DNA of 11,353 nucleotides, from positions 1-11,353 of the forward strand of contig NCJR01000035.1 of NCBI GenBank assembly GCA_002282555.1, given 5' to 3'. This DNA is from Rhodobacterales bacterium 34-62-10. Lineage in GTDB: Bacteria; Pseudomonadota; Alphaproteobacteria; Rhodobacterales; Rhodobacteraceae. Positions 1 through 6,934 of this stretch are shown one piece after another. The first letter of the stretch is position 1. Each line of letters starts with the position of its first letter. The position numbers were made by a program, and so were the translations under genes. The notes below the pieces were generated by a model, which worked only from the letters and a program-made list of their open reading frames with translations, was not told where the DNA came from and searched no databases.

Positions 1-246
1 ATACCGCAAATATTTATGGCAAAGGTGCTGCGGAGACAGGCGTGGTGAATCAAGAGGGACGACCTCAGAGCGTGCGACACCGTCGCTTTGCTCGGGTTGG
101 GGTCTTGCAAAGTCGAGAACGCTACTGGTCAGTCGACCAACACGGTCTGGAGCATCGAGATCGATAACGGATTGTGCATAAGTGGAAGGGCCTGAAAGCC
201 CCCAGAGAACGAGGCTAGCCGCTGGTAGGATACCTTGTCGTCTCAA
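1..246 (-). CDS. Unrecognised exported protein, N-terminal part, runs off the left edge
   Basis: Read on the minus strand from a TTG at 246, the frame is open for 82 codons to base 1, with no stop before the edge. An in-frame TGA lies about 30 codons further upstream. The first 25 residues look like a Sec signal peptide: M-R-R-Q-G, then a hydrophobic core (ILPAASLVLWGLSG), then a signal-peptidase-I-like TYA|QS site after residue 24. The mature part begins SVIDLDAPDR and is polar, and I do not recognise the family. Codon use is less GC-biased than in the rest of the window. The start is uncertain: an in-frame GTG at 267 is also possible, and neither has a well-spaced ribosome site (GAGAGG lies about 11 bases before the TTG). 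It overlaps the foreign tail of the lptF fragment in another frame. The signal peptide argues for a real gene, but chance cannot be excluded for a partial frame. Confidence 0.4.
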   Translation of the reverse strand, partial: MRRQGILPAASLVLWGLSGPSTYAQSVIDLDAPDRVGRLTSSVLDFARPQPEQSDGVARSEVVPLDSPRLSPQHLCHKYLRY

Positions 247-598
247 ACTCCCACGTGCCTCTCTCACCTTCTCGGAGAGGGCAGCTGAATACCTTTGCGT
301 CGAGCTCCAGGCAGAAGCTCATGAGCCCTGCTGCGGTCTTGAAGACGCGTGGTTTAAGATCCCGGTTGGTCACATAGACCGCCCCCGCAAAGGCCGCGAC
401 CGGTAGCACCAGACGGATCACATTGGGCAGGGTCAGCAGGGAAAACGCGACAAAGACCATGGCCGACTGGCCGTCACCGACCAGCCTGTCGAACAACCGC
501 ACCGCCTGATTGATCCAGTAGATCGATACCAGGATCAGCGCGAAAAAGCCGAACAGGACCATCATCTGCGACAGCAGGTATCTGTCGAATCTCGCCAC
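215..598 (-). CDS. lptF: LptF N-terminal fragment (LPS export permease), disrupted by a junction
   Basis: LptF and LptG form the inner-membrane permease of the LptB2FG ABC transporter, which extracts LPS from the inner membrane for export. Residues 1-79 are typical LptF: MARFDRYLLSQMMVLFGFF, a first membrane helix at about 11-28, the NQAVRLFDRLV segment, a second hydrophobic stretch at about 46-76, and AVYVTNR. Family members then continue with a LSSESEL-like stretch. Here the frame runs into unrelated residues (DLKPRVFKTAAG...) and stops after 127 residues, against roughly 370 for the family. The break lies at about 361/362. The start is a GTG at 598, preceded by GGGGGA six bases away. The gene is divergent from pepA, the usual proteobacterial arrangement. 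The truncated product should not work as a permease, so either an intact copy exists elsewhere or the junction is a rearrangement or assembly artefact. Confidence 0.8.
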   Translation of the reverse strand: MARFDRYLLSQMMVLFGFFALILVSIYWINQAVRLFDRLVGDGQSAMVFVAFSLLTLPNVIRLVLPVAAFAGAVYVTNRDLKPRVFKTAAGLMSFCLELDAKVFSCPLREGERGTWEFETTRYPTSG

Positions 599-611
599 TC
601 AATTCCCCCGG

Positions 612-649
612 TGTCACATCATGACAGGCATAAGGTTACCCGATGTGAC
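612..649. promoter_or_regulatory. Nested dyads in the lptF/pepA divergent promoter region
   Basis: GTCACATC (613-620) and GATGTGAC (642-649) are perfect 8-bp inverted arms 21 bases apart. A second dyad, TGTCA-N5-TGACA (612-626), overlaps the left arm. They lie 14-51 bases before the lptF GTG and about 92-129 bases before the pepA ATG, where an operator could act on either gene. I did not find a convincing -35/-10 pair for either direction. No regulator is assigned. Confidence 0.35.
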
Positions 650-729
650 GGGGGGGTAAAACTGCTATCTGGTCAAGCCGGCGACCCACCGCTAGGGTAG
701 CCGCCAACCCGCAATCCCAGATCATGTGC

Positions 730-734
730 AGGAG
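730..734 (+). promoter_or_regulatory. Ribosome binding site that sets the pepA start
   Basis: AGGAG ends six bases before the ATG at 741. It lies downstream of an in-frame GTG at 726, so it favours the ATG over that longer start. Confidence 0.75.
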
Positions 735-740
735 AATTCC

Positions 741-2225
741 ATGACCGATCCCGTCCGCATCCATGCCGCGTCCACCGATATCGAGGCGCTTGCCACATTG
801 CAGGGCCGCATCGCCTTGCTGGTGGACAGCGCGGATGCTCTGGATGTTGCCGCGCGCCGCGTGAACCGGCTGACGCGCGGGGCGCTGGCACGGATGCTGG
901 CGTCGGACCGCTTCAGCAAACTCAAACCCGGCGAAGCGATCACACTGGCCTATCCCGCCGGGATGGAGGCCGAAGCGGTCGACGTGGTCCACCTGCCACG
1001 CCGCGCCGACACGGGCCAAGCGCGCAAGGCCGGGGTCACGCTGGCCAAGCTCAAGGGAAAATCCGCCGTGACCGTGATGGCGGGCGGGTTCCGCCATGCC
1101 GCCGAACTGGGTCTGGGTCTGGCCCTGCGCGCCTATAGCTATGACGCGATGAAATCCGCCAAGGATAATGACAAGGACGACACCGCCGAAGGTGACGTGA
1201 CCCTGATGGTCAGCAAACCCGACGAGGTCGAGGCCGCGCTTGTGCCGCTGCGCGCCATCGTCGAAGGCGTGTTTTTCACCCGCGATCTGATCAGCGCGCC
1301 CGCCAATATCCTGACCACGACCAGCTTTGCCGAACAGTTGCTGGCCCTGCGTGATCTGGGCGTCACGGTCGAGGTGCTGGAAGAAGCCGACATGGAAAAA
1401 CTGGGCATGGGCAGCCTGCTATCCGTGGGGCACGGCAGCGAAAGCCCGTCTAAACTGGTGGTGATGCACTGGCAGGGCGGCGCCAAGGATGCGGCACCGC
1501 TGGCACTGGTGGGCAAGGGCGTGGTCTTCGACACGGGCGGCTACAGCCTCAAACCCGCGGGCGGTATGGAAGACATGACCATGGACATGGGCGGCGCGGG
1601 CGTGGTGGCGGGCGTCATGCACACGCTGGCCCGGCGCGGGGCCCGCGCCAATGTCGTGGGGCTTGTCGGACTTGTCGAAAACATGATCTCGGGCCGCTCC
1701 ACCCGTCCGGGTGATGTGGTCCGCTCCATGAAAGGCGACACGATCGAGGTGATCAATACCGATGCCGAAGGCCGTCTGGTTCTGGCCGACGTCCTGTGGT
1801 ATGCGCAGGATCGGTTCAAACCCGCCGGGATCGTCGATCTGGCCACCCTGACCGGCGCGATCATCATCGGTCTGGGCCATGAAAAAGCGGGCGTCTTCTC
1901 CAACGACGATACCCTGTGCCACGCGGTTCTGAAAGCCGCCGAGGTCGAGGGCGAGGGGGCATGGCGCATGCCCTTGGGGGCCGCCTATGACGCCAAGCTG
2001 AAATCCGCCATTGCCGACATGAAGAACGTGGGCGGGCGCGATGCCGGGGCGATCACGGCGGCGCAGTTTCTGCAGCGGTTCATCAAGGACGACATGCCTT
2101 GGGTCCATCTCGACATCGCCGGGGTCGCCAGCGTCAAGGAAGACACGGCCTACGCGCCCAAGGGCGCGACCGGCTGGGGTGTCATGGCGCTCAACCGTCT
2201 GGTGGCCGACCGGTTCGAGGGCTGA
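741..2225 (+). CDS. pepA: Leucyl aminopeptidase, M17 family (PepA-like)
   Basis: Cytosolic dizinc M17 aminopeptidase that removes N-terminal residues from peptides. The product has 494 residues, the usual length. The N-terminal macrodomain-like region covers about residues 1-160 and the catalytic domain about 175-494. All metal and catalytic positions of the family are visible: K259 in GKGVVFD, D264, K271 in SLKP, D282 in MDMGGA, and the signature NTDAEGRL at 339-346 (D341, E343, R345). It starts at the ATG at 741 because of the AGGAG site, although the frame extends to a GTG at 726. The stop is 15 bases before holC and the two are probably co-transcribed. pepA-holC is a conserved proteobacterial pair with lptF divergent. 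Some M17 proteins (E. coli PepA, XerA) also bind DNA, and nothing in this sequence tests that. Confidence 0.95.
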   Translation: MTDPVRIHAASTDIEALATLQGRIALLVDSADALDVAARRVNRLTRGALARMLASDRFSKLKPGEAITLAYPAGMEAEAVDVVHLPRRADTGQARKAGVTLAKLKGKSAVTVMAGGFRHAAELGLGLALRAYSYDAMKSAKDNDKDDTAEGDVTLMVSKPDEVEAALVPLRAIVEGVFFTRDLISAPANILTTTSFAEQLLALRDLGVTVEVLEEADMEKLGMGSLLSVGHGSESPSKLVVMHWQGGAKDAAPLALVGKGVVFDTGGYSLKPAGGMEDMTMDMGGAGVVAGVMHTLARRGARANVVGLVGLVENMISGRSTRPGDVVRSMKGDTIEVINTDAEGRLVLADVLWYAQDRFKPAGIVDLATLTGAIIIGLGHEKAGVFSNDDTLCHAVLKAAEVEGEGAWRMPLGAAYDAKLKSAIADMKNVGGRDAGAITAAQFLQRFIKDDMPWVHLDIAGVASVKEDTAYAPKGATGWGVMALNRLVADRFEG

Positions 2226-2240
2226 GGAGGGACAGGGAGA

Positions 2241-2705
2241 ATGGGGGCCGCCTATTTCTATCACCTGACCCGCAACCCTCTTGAGGTGGCGTTGCCGCAG
2301 CTTCTGGGCCGGGCGATGCAGGCGGGCTGGCGCGTGGCGGTCCGCGGTCGCGATCCGGCGCGGATGGACTGGCTGGACCGCCAGCTTTGGCTTGGCGCGC
2401 CCGATGGGTTCCTGCCGCATGGTCTGGCGAATGGTCCCCATGACGCGGCGCAGCCCGTGCTGCTGACCCTTGCGCCTGATGCGGCGAATGATCCCGCCTG
2501 CCTGATGGCAATCGACGGGGCCGAGGTGGACCCCGCCGAGGTGCAGCGCCTGCAGCGGGTCTGCGTGATCTTTGATGGCAACGATCCCACCGCGCTGCAG
2601 GTGGCGCGCGGCCAGTGGAAGTCGCTGACCGATGCAGGCTGCGCCGCCCAATACTGGTCCGAGGAATCGGGCCGATGGGAGATGAAGGCCGAACGCAGCG
2701 CCTGA
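2241..2705 (+). CDS. holC: DNA polymerase III chi subunit
   Basis: The chi subunit links the clamp-loader complex to single-stranded-DNA-binding protein during replication. The 154-residue product matches the family in length and begins with the characteristic YFYHLTRNPLEVALPQLLGRA stretch. It continues with the D-x-x-L-W region (WLDRQLWLGAPDGFLPHG, about residues 43-60) and ends with the VCVIFDGND and ARGQWKSLTDAG segments (about 107-132). The start is ATG 2241, and AGGAGG at 2225-2230 overlaps the pepA stop region, so translation is probably tied to pepA. Stated from knowledge: E. coli chi pairs with psi (HolD), a gene often missing from alphaproteobacteria, so its partner here is unclear. 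Confidence 0.92.
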   Translation: MGAAYFYHLTRNPLEVALPQLLGRAMQAGWRVAVRGRDPARMDWLDRQLWLGAPDGFLPHGLANGPHDAAQPVLLTLAPDAANDPACLMAIDGAEVDPAEVQRLQRVCVIFDGNDPTALQVARGQWKSLTDAGCAAQYWSEESGRWEMKAERSA

Positions 2706-2715
2706 GGCGTATGTC

Positions 2716-2744
2716 GGTTTTTGAGTATTTGCAGAACGATGAAG
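2716..2744. other. T-rich motif in the holC/protease convergent gap
   Basis: The 46-base gap between the stop of holC (+) and the stop of the protease gene (-) contains GGTTTTTGAGTATTTG, then a purine-rich ACGATGAAG. No hairpin precedes it, so it is not a standard terminator. I recall similar TTTGAGTATTT...GATGAAG stretches between genes in Rhodobacteraceae, but this is memory and not a search result. Confidence 0.3.
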
Positions 2745-2751
2745 GGCAGGC

Positions 2752-3333
2752 TCAGCGTGTCAGGATCAGCGCGCCTTGCCGGATCTCGACGGATGAAAAG
2801 CGCTGCAGATAGGCCATGCCCAACAGGGATTCCCGCATCTCGCCCTCGTTGACAAAGGCGCGCAGCCCGCGATCCTCATGATGGCCCAGCCGGATGCTGT
2901 CCAACCGGACGGGGGCCGTACGGACCGGCCCGTTCGCGGTCATGGCGCTGCCGATGAAGGGCAGGTTGGCCGGATCAAGACCCGCAGCCATGGCGTCGGC
3001 ACGGCTGAGGAAAATATCCGTGGCACCGGTATCCACCAGAAACCGGATCGGCGCGCCGTTGACCTCGGCCGTCAGGTAGTAATGCCCGTCGGCGGCGCGG
3101 GGCAGTTCAATCCGCCCATCCGCGCTGATCACCGATTGGGTGGGACGGACCGTTTGGCGGATATCGGACCACAGCCCGAACGCCGCGATCACGCCCAGAA
3201 ACAGCAGTCCCCATACCAGCGCCTGTTGCAGGGTCTTGCCCATGGATTGGCGGTTCTGGACCACGAACCAGAACACGATCACCGCTCCCAGCAGGACCAG
3301 ATAGGTCAATCTGCCGATATCCTCGCTGCCCAT
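2752..3333 (-). CDS. Membrane-anchored retropepsin-like aspartic protease (clan AA, TIGR02281-type)
   Basis: Predicted single-domain aspartic protease of the retroviral fold, related to the alphaproteobacterial/Rickettsia APRc group. The 193-residue product has two membrane helices at about 9-26 and 37-54. A linker follows, then a protease domain of about 75-193 beginning DGRIELPRAADGHYYLTAEVNG. The catalytic motif is FLVDTGATDIFLS (D101-T-G), and the flap/ILG-like end is ESLLGMAYLQRFSSVEI. Proteins of this type act as dimers, each giving one DTG. It starts at the ATG at 3333, because AAAGGGGG at 3340-3347 lies six bases upstream, rather than at an in-frame start at 3384. It follows marC with a 51-base gap and is likely co-transcribed with it. 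Substrate is unknown. Confidence 0.88.
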   Translation of the reverse strand: MGSEDIGRLTYLVLLGAVIVFWFVVQNRQSMGKTLQQALVWGLLFLGVIAAFGLWSDIRQTVRPTQSVISADGRIELPRAADGHYYLTAEVNGAPIRFLVDTGATDIFLSRADAMAAGLDPANLPFIGSAMTANGPVRTAPVRLDSIRLGHHEDRGLRAFVNEGEMRESLLGMAYLQRFSSVEIRQGALILTR

Positions 3334-3384
3334 GACGTGCCCCCTTTGCTGCCCTTGATATAGGAGTGCGTGGCGCCGCTGCAA

Positions 3385-3999
3385 TCAGCCGGCAAATCCG
3401 AAATCGCGCAGGCCGTCCAGCACGAACTGGACCGAGAGGGCGGCCAGCAGCATGCCCAGCAAGCGGGTCACCACGTTGATCCCGACACGGCCCAAGGCGC
3501 GCTCGAAAAGGGAGGCGGACAGAAACAGCAGCATCACGATCACCAGCACCGCCAGCATGACGGCGGTGATGGTGGCAAGCCCCGTGAAGCCGGGATGTTC
3601 GCCCGCCAGCAGGATCATCGTCGCGATGGCGCCGGGGCCTGCGATCAGGGGGATGGCGAGGGGGAAGACGGAGGGATCCGGGCGATCCTCGCCGGTCTGG
3701 TCCTGCCGCCGCTTGGCGCGGCGCTCGAACAGCATGTCGAGGGCGGTGAGGAACAGAAGGATGCCGCCCGCGATGCGGAAGGCGGGCATGGAGATGCCGA
3801 CGAAGCCCAGCACAGCCTCGCCTGCCGCGGCGAAGAGCAGCAGGATGAAGGCCGCGACGAGGACGGCGCGCAGCCCGATGGCGCGGCGCTCGGCGGCGGT
3901 CATGCCTTGGGTCAGGGCCACGAAGAGGGGCACCAGACCGATGGGGTCGATGATCACGAAGAGGGTGACGAAGGCACCGATGAGAAAGGTCGTATCCAT
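3385..3999 (-). CDS. MarC family integral membrane protein
   Basis: A 204-residue protein with about six membrane segments, matching the MarC/UPF0056 family in length and pattern. The N-terminal helix carries FVTLFVIIDPIGLVPLF, the family hallmark. The middle has AGGILLFLTALDMLF (about residues 77-91). After a charged cytoplasmic loop (about 92-110: KRRQDQTGEDRPDPS) comes FPLAIPLIAGPGAIATMILL, the second hallmark. The function of MarC proteins is not settled, and the old link to antibiotic resistance in E. coli was not upheld. The start is ATG 3999, with AGGG six bases upstream. An in-frame ATG at 4068 would sit inside the palindrome and add 23 unusual residues, so it is disfavoured. It is the first gene of a probable marC-protease unit. 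Confidence 0.9.
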   Translation of the reverse strand: MDTTFLIGAFVTLFVIIDPIGLVPLFVALTQGMTAAERRAIGLRAVLVAAFILLLFAAAGEAVLGFVGISMPAFRIAGGILLFLTALDMLFERRAKRRQDQTGEDRPDPSVFPLAIPLIAGPGAIATMILLAGEHPGFTGLATITAVMLAVLVIVMLLFLSASLFERALGRVGINVVTRLLGMLLAALSVQFVLDGLRDFGFAG

Positions 4000-4049
4000 G
4001 CCGCACCCTAGCGGGTGGGCGCGCCGGGCGGCAAGGGGCTTTCGGGGGG

Positions 4050-4068
4050 ATGTCCCACCGTGGGACAT
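4050..4068. promoter_or_regulatory. 19-bp palindrome upstream of marC, candidate operator
   Basis: ATGTCCCAC-C-GTGGGACAT has perfect 9-bp arms around one base. It lies 51-69 bases before the marC ATG, next to a T-run and an AT-rich segment that could hold the marC promoter. A one-base centre is typical of a protein-binding dyad rather than an RNA hairpin. The regulator is unknown. Confidence 0.45.
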
Positions 4069-4107
4069 TTTTCGGATTGTGAAAATTCAATGGGTTATTC
4101 GGCGGCG

Positions 4108-4123
4108 TTAGGGAAATTTTAAC
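4108..4123. promoter_or_regulatory. Possible CtrA box
   Basis: TTAG-N7-TTAAC differs by one base from the alphaproteobacterial CtrA consensus TTAA-N7-TTAAC. It lies about 110 bases before marC on the minus strand. One such match can arise by chance in an AT-rich patch. Confidence 0.2.
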
Positions 4124-4498
4124 GGATTGGGCAATCGCAGGCATGTGCGCAGGCCACAAGACAAGTTGCAGTCTGCGCCAGTATGTTCATGATTTGTTCA
4201 AACACTATCGCTAATCATCGCAGGGAAATGACGTGGCTGAGGATGCCGGGACAATGTCGAATTTCAACCACCCACTTCTGTGTCGCCTTGCCATGCTGCG
4301 GGCCTGGCTTGGCGCGGTGCTTCAAGTGATGCCGACCATGGGCCAACAGACCACCTGTGCTGTCTGGCGCAACCTGCGCGCCGCGCGCCGCGTGACGTGG
4401 ATCGGGGCTTTGCGGCAGAATGGCTATGGGCGCCGCCAAGGGCCGGGCTTTGCGCCCACACAGGGCTGCGGCGGGGGAGGATGCAGGGAAGGCCCGGC

Positions 4499-6352
4499 TT
4501 ACGCCTCGGCCTTCTCGAGTTTTTCGAGGGCTGCCATCCACAGGGCCTCGGCCCGGTCGAGGGCTTCGCGCAGTTCGGCGTATTTCTTTTGCCAGATGTG
4601 CAGCTCGTCCTTGCGCTCGTCGTAAAGCGTGGGATCGGCGAGCTTCTTCGCCAGCTTGTCGCCCATCTCGTTGAGCTTGTTGACGCGTTCTTCGCATTTG
4701 CGCACCTCGGCGCGCAGGGCCATGAGCTGGTCGCGGCTGGGTTTGGGGGCGGCCTCGCGCGGTTTGTCCTTGTCCTTGGACTTGGCGGGCGTATCGGATT
4801 GCAGCAGCATTTTCCGATAGGTTTCCAGGTCATCCTCATAGGGGCGCACGGTGCCGTCCTGCACCAGCCACAGCCGATCGGCAACCATCGACAACAGGTG
4901 CATGTCGTGGCTGACAAGGATCACCGCACCGGAATAGGCGGTGAGCGCCTCGACCAGTGCTTCGCGGCTCTCGATATCGAGGTGGTTGGTCGGCTCGTCG
5001 AGGATCAGCAGATGCGGCGCGGGCAGGGTGGCCAAGAGCAGCGAGAGACGGGCTTTTTGCCCACCCGAGAGGCGGCCCACTTCGGTTTCGGCCTGTGCTG
5101 CCCCCAGACCGAAGCCGGCCAGACGCGCGCGCAGCTTGGCCTGACCCTCAGCCGGGCGTTCGCGCAAAAGGTGCTGGAGGGGCGTTTCCTCGATCCGCAG
5201 TTCATCCACCTGATGCTGCGCGAAAAAGCCGATGCGCAGCTTGGTCGATTGCGTGGTCTTGCCGCCCATGGCGGTCAGGCGGCCGGACAGGAGTTTCGAC
5301 AGGGTCGATTTGCCCTGACCGTTCTTGCCCAGAAGGGCGATGCGGTCATCCTGATCGATGCGCAGGTTGAGGTTGCGCAAAACAACGGTATCGCCGTAAC
5401 CGACGCTGCCGTTTTCAATCGAGATGATCGGGGGCGAAAGCTCCTCAGGCTCGGGGAAGGAAAAGACCGTGCGCGCGGCATCTTCGGGTGCGCGGATGGT
5501 TTCCATCTTTTCCAGCATCTTGACGCGGGATTGGGCCTGTTTCGCCTTGCTCGCCTTGGCCTTGAAGCGGTCGACGAAGCTTTGCAGATGGGCGCGGCGG
5601 GCGTCCTGTTTCTTGGCGGCGGCGGTCAGCACGGCGCGTTGTGCGGCGCGCTGGCGGGCGAATTGGTCGTAATTGCCGGAGTAATAGGTGAGTTTGCGAT
5701 CCTCGAGATGCAGGATGCTGCCCACGGCACGGTTCAGAAGTTCGCGGTCATGGGAGATGATCAGCACCGTGTGCGGGTATTTGATCAGGTAGTTTTCCAG
5801 CCAAAGCGCGCCTTCCAGATCAAGGTAGTTGGTCGGCTCGTCCAGCAGCAGGTAATCGGGCTGCGCGAAGAGGACGGCGGCCAGGGCCACGCGCATCCGC
5901 CAGCCGCCCGAGAAGGCGGAACAGGGTTGCAGCTGTTCGGCGGCGTCAAAGCCAAGGCCGCGCAGGATGGCGGAGGCGCGCGCCTCGGCCGACCAAGCGT
6001 CGATATCGGCAAGGCGGGTCTGCACTTCGGAAATGCGGGCGGGATCGGTGGCCGTTTCAGCCTCGGCCAGCAGGTCCGCGCGCTCGGTATCGGCGGCAAG
6101 GACCGTGTCCAGCAGCGACACCTCGTTGCCCGGCACCTCCTGGGCGACGCCACCGATGCGGGCGCGGGCGGGCAGGGTGATCGTGCCGCCCTCCATGGGC
6201 AATTCGCCCCGGATCAGTTTGAACAGCGTGGTTTTGCCCGCGCCATTGCGCCCGATCAGGCCGACTTTGTGGCCTGTCGGGATGGTGGCGGAGGCGGCCT
6301 CGAACAAGGGGCGGCCTTCGATGTTGAAGGTCAGATCTGTGATGCGTAACAT
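4499..6352 (-). CDS. ABC-F family ATPase (YheS/Uup-like)
   Basis: A soluble protein with two tandem ATPase domains and no membrane part. ABC-F proteins bind the ribosomal E site and act in translation, so it is not a transporter. The 617 residues show domain 1 with Walker A GRNGAGKT (34-41), signature FSGGWRMR (147-154), Walker B YLLLDE (167-172) and H201. The charged interdomain linker spans about 225-300 (ARQRAAQRA...KAKASKAKQAQSRVKMLEKME). Domain 2 has Walker A GKNGQGKS (342-349), signature LSGGQKAR (428-435), Walker B LLILDE (448-453) and H482. A KSKDKDKPREAAPK tether leads into a C-terminal coiled coil (about 541-617). Length and the SGGWRMR first signature fit the YheS group best. The start at 6352 is chosen because MLRITDLTF matches the family; 13 further in-frame codons lie upstream. 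The stop is TAA. Confidence 0.93.
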   Translation of the reverse strand: MLRITDLTFNIEGRPLFEAASATIPTGHKVGLIGRNGAGKTTLFKLIRGELPMEGGTITLPARARIGGVAQEVPGNEVSLLDTVLAADTERADLLAEAETATDPARISEVQTRLADIDAWSAEARASAILRGLGFDAAEQLQPCSAFSGGWRMRVALAAVLFAQPDYLLLDEPTNYLDLEGALWLENYLIKYPHTVLIISHDRELLNRAVGSILHLEDRKLTYYSGNYDQFARQRAAQRAVLTAAAKKQDARRAHLQSFVDRFKAKASKAKQAQSRVKMLEKMETIRAPEDAARTVFSFPEPEELSPPIISIENGSVGYGDTVVLRNLNLRIDQDDRIALLGKNGQGKSTLSKLLSGRLTAMGGKTTQSTKLRIGFFAQHQVDELRIEETPLQHLLRERPAEGQAKLRARLAGFGLGAAQAETEVGRLSGGQKARLSLLLATLPAPHLLILDEPTNHLDIESREALVEALTAYSGAVILVSHDMHLLSMVADRLWLVQDGTVRPYEDDLETYRKMLLQSDTPAKSKDKDKPREAAPKPSRDQLMALRAEVRKCEERVNKLNEMGDKLAKKLADPTLYDERKDELHIWQKKYAELREALDRAEALWMAALEKLEKAEA

Positions 6353-6438
6353 GCGCCCCCCATGCCCGAAGCAGCGGGCGGGGTCAATCACGCCTTTTCA
6401 AGCGCGGGGGGCCATGATAGGAGCGCGGCGATTTCATC

Positions 6439-6465
6439 GGATGCGGGGCATGGGGCCCGGCATCC
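6439..6465 (+). promoter_or_regulatory. Strong hairpin in the ndk 5' leader
   Basis: GGATGC (6439-6444) pairs with GCATCC (6460-6465). Inside, after a G-G mismatch, GGGC (6446-6449) pairs with GCCC (6455-6458) around a five-base ATGGG loop. That makes ten pairs, eight of them G-C. It ends 24 bases before the ndk ATG and has no following T-run, so it is not an intrinsic terminator. It could be a leader stabiliser or control element. Confidence 0.4.
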
Positions 6466-6489
6466 TTGCAGACAGAAAGAGCATCTGAC

Positions 6490-6912
6490 ATGGCCATCCA
6501 GCGCACCTTTTCGATCATCAAGCCCGACGCCACCAAGCGCAACCTGACCGGCGCGATCAATGCCAAGTTCGAGGCCGCTGGCCTGCGGATCGTGGCGCAG
6601 AAGCGTATTCATCTGACCAAGGCGCAGGCCGGTCAGTTCTATGCCGTGCATGCCGCGCGCCCCTTCTATGACGAGCTGTGCGAGTTCATGGCGTCCGAGC
6701 CGATTGTCGTGCAGGTTCTGGAAGGCGAGAATGCGGTTGCCAAGAACCGTGAAGTGATGGGCGCGACCAACCCGGCTGATGCGGCCGAGGGCACGATCCG
6801 CAAGGAATTCGCGCTGTCGATCGGCGAGAATTCGGTTCACGGGTCGGATGCACCCGAGACTGCGGCGGAGGAGATTGCGTATTTCTTCTCGGGTCTGGAA
6901 CTGGTGGGCTGA
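6490..6912 (+). CDS. ndk: Nucleoside diphosphate kinase
   Basis: Transfers the gamma phosphate from ATP to other nucleoside diphosphates through a phospho-histidine, balancing NTP and dNTP pools. The 140-residue product is the standard bacterial length. It begins [18 protein letters not shown], with the nucleotide-site lysine K11. The active-site block is [12 protein letters not shown] with the phosphorylated H117. [15 protein letters not shown] and GTIRKEFA motifs (about 86-107) are also present. The start at 6490 gives the family N-terminus; the frame extends to 6466, adding eight residues not seen in the family. The ribosome site is weak (AGAAAGAG, about ten bases upstream). It is divergent from the ABC-F gene, preceded by a leader hairpin, and followed directly by its own terminator, so it is probably monocistronic. 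Confidence 0.97.
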   Translation: MAIQRTFSIIKPDATKRNLTGAINAKFEAAGLRIVAQKRIHLTKAQAGQFYAVHAARPFYDELCEFMASEPIVVQVLEGENAVAKNREVMGATNPADAAEGTIRKEFALSIGENSVHGSDAPETAAEEIAYFFSGLELVG

Positions 6913-6934
6913 TCTTTCAGCTTTTCAGGTAGGG

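Larger units (their letters stand above)
4000..4498. other. 499-bp gap without a convincing gene
   Basis: The gap lies between the marC start and the ABC-F stop. It contains a 19-bp palindrome (4050-4068), an AT-rich patch (about 4068-4125) and a CtrA-like site (4108-4123). The right half (4230-4498) is open in several frames on both strands, but none shows a recognisable protein or a good start signal. Confidence 0.5.

Noticed and set aside
182..406. Plus-strand 74-codon frame over the lptF junction
   Set aside because: It crosses the breakpoint and is antisense to two better-supported minus-strand frames.
1419..2651. 410-codon minus-strand frame across pepA and holC
   Set aside because: Antisense to two well-supported genes. 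Its composition is His/Arg/Pro-rich, as expected of a shadow frame.
4050..4072. Palindrome plus T-run read as a plus-strand terminator
   Set aside because: No plus-strand gene lies upstream to terminate, and a one-base centre is too tight for an RNA loop without losing pairs.
4233..4625. Plus-strand frame of 130 codons starting in the marC/ABC-F gap
   Set aside because: It runs into the antisense of the ABC-F gene, has a GTG start without a ribosome site and matches no family I know. A shorter real peptide in 4254-4498 cannot be fully excluded.
4280..6349. Long plus-strand open frame (689 codons) opposite the ABC-F gene
   Set aside because: It is the antisense shadow of a clear ABC-F coding sequence in GC-rich DNA, with no recognisable domain.
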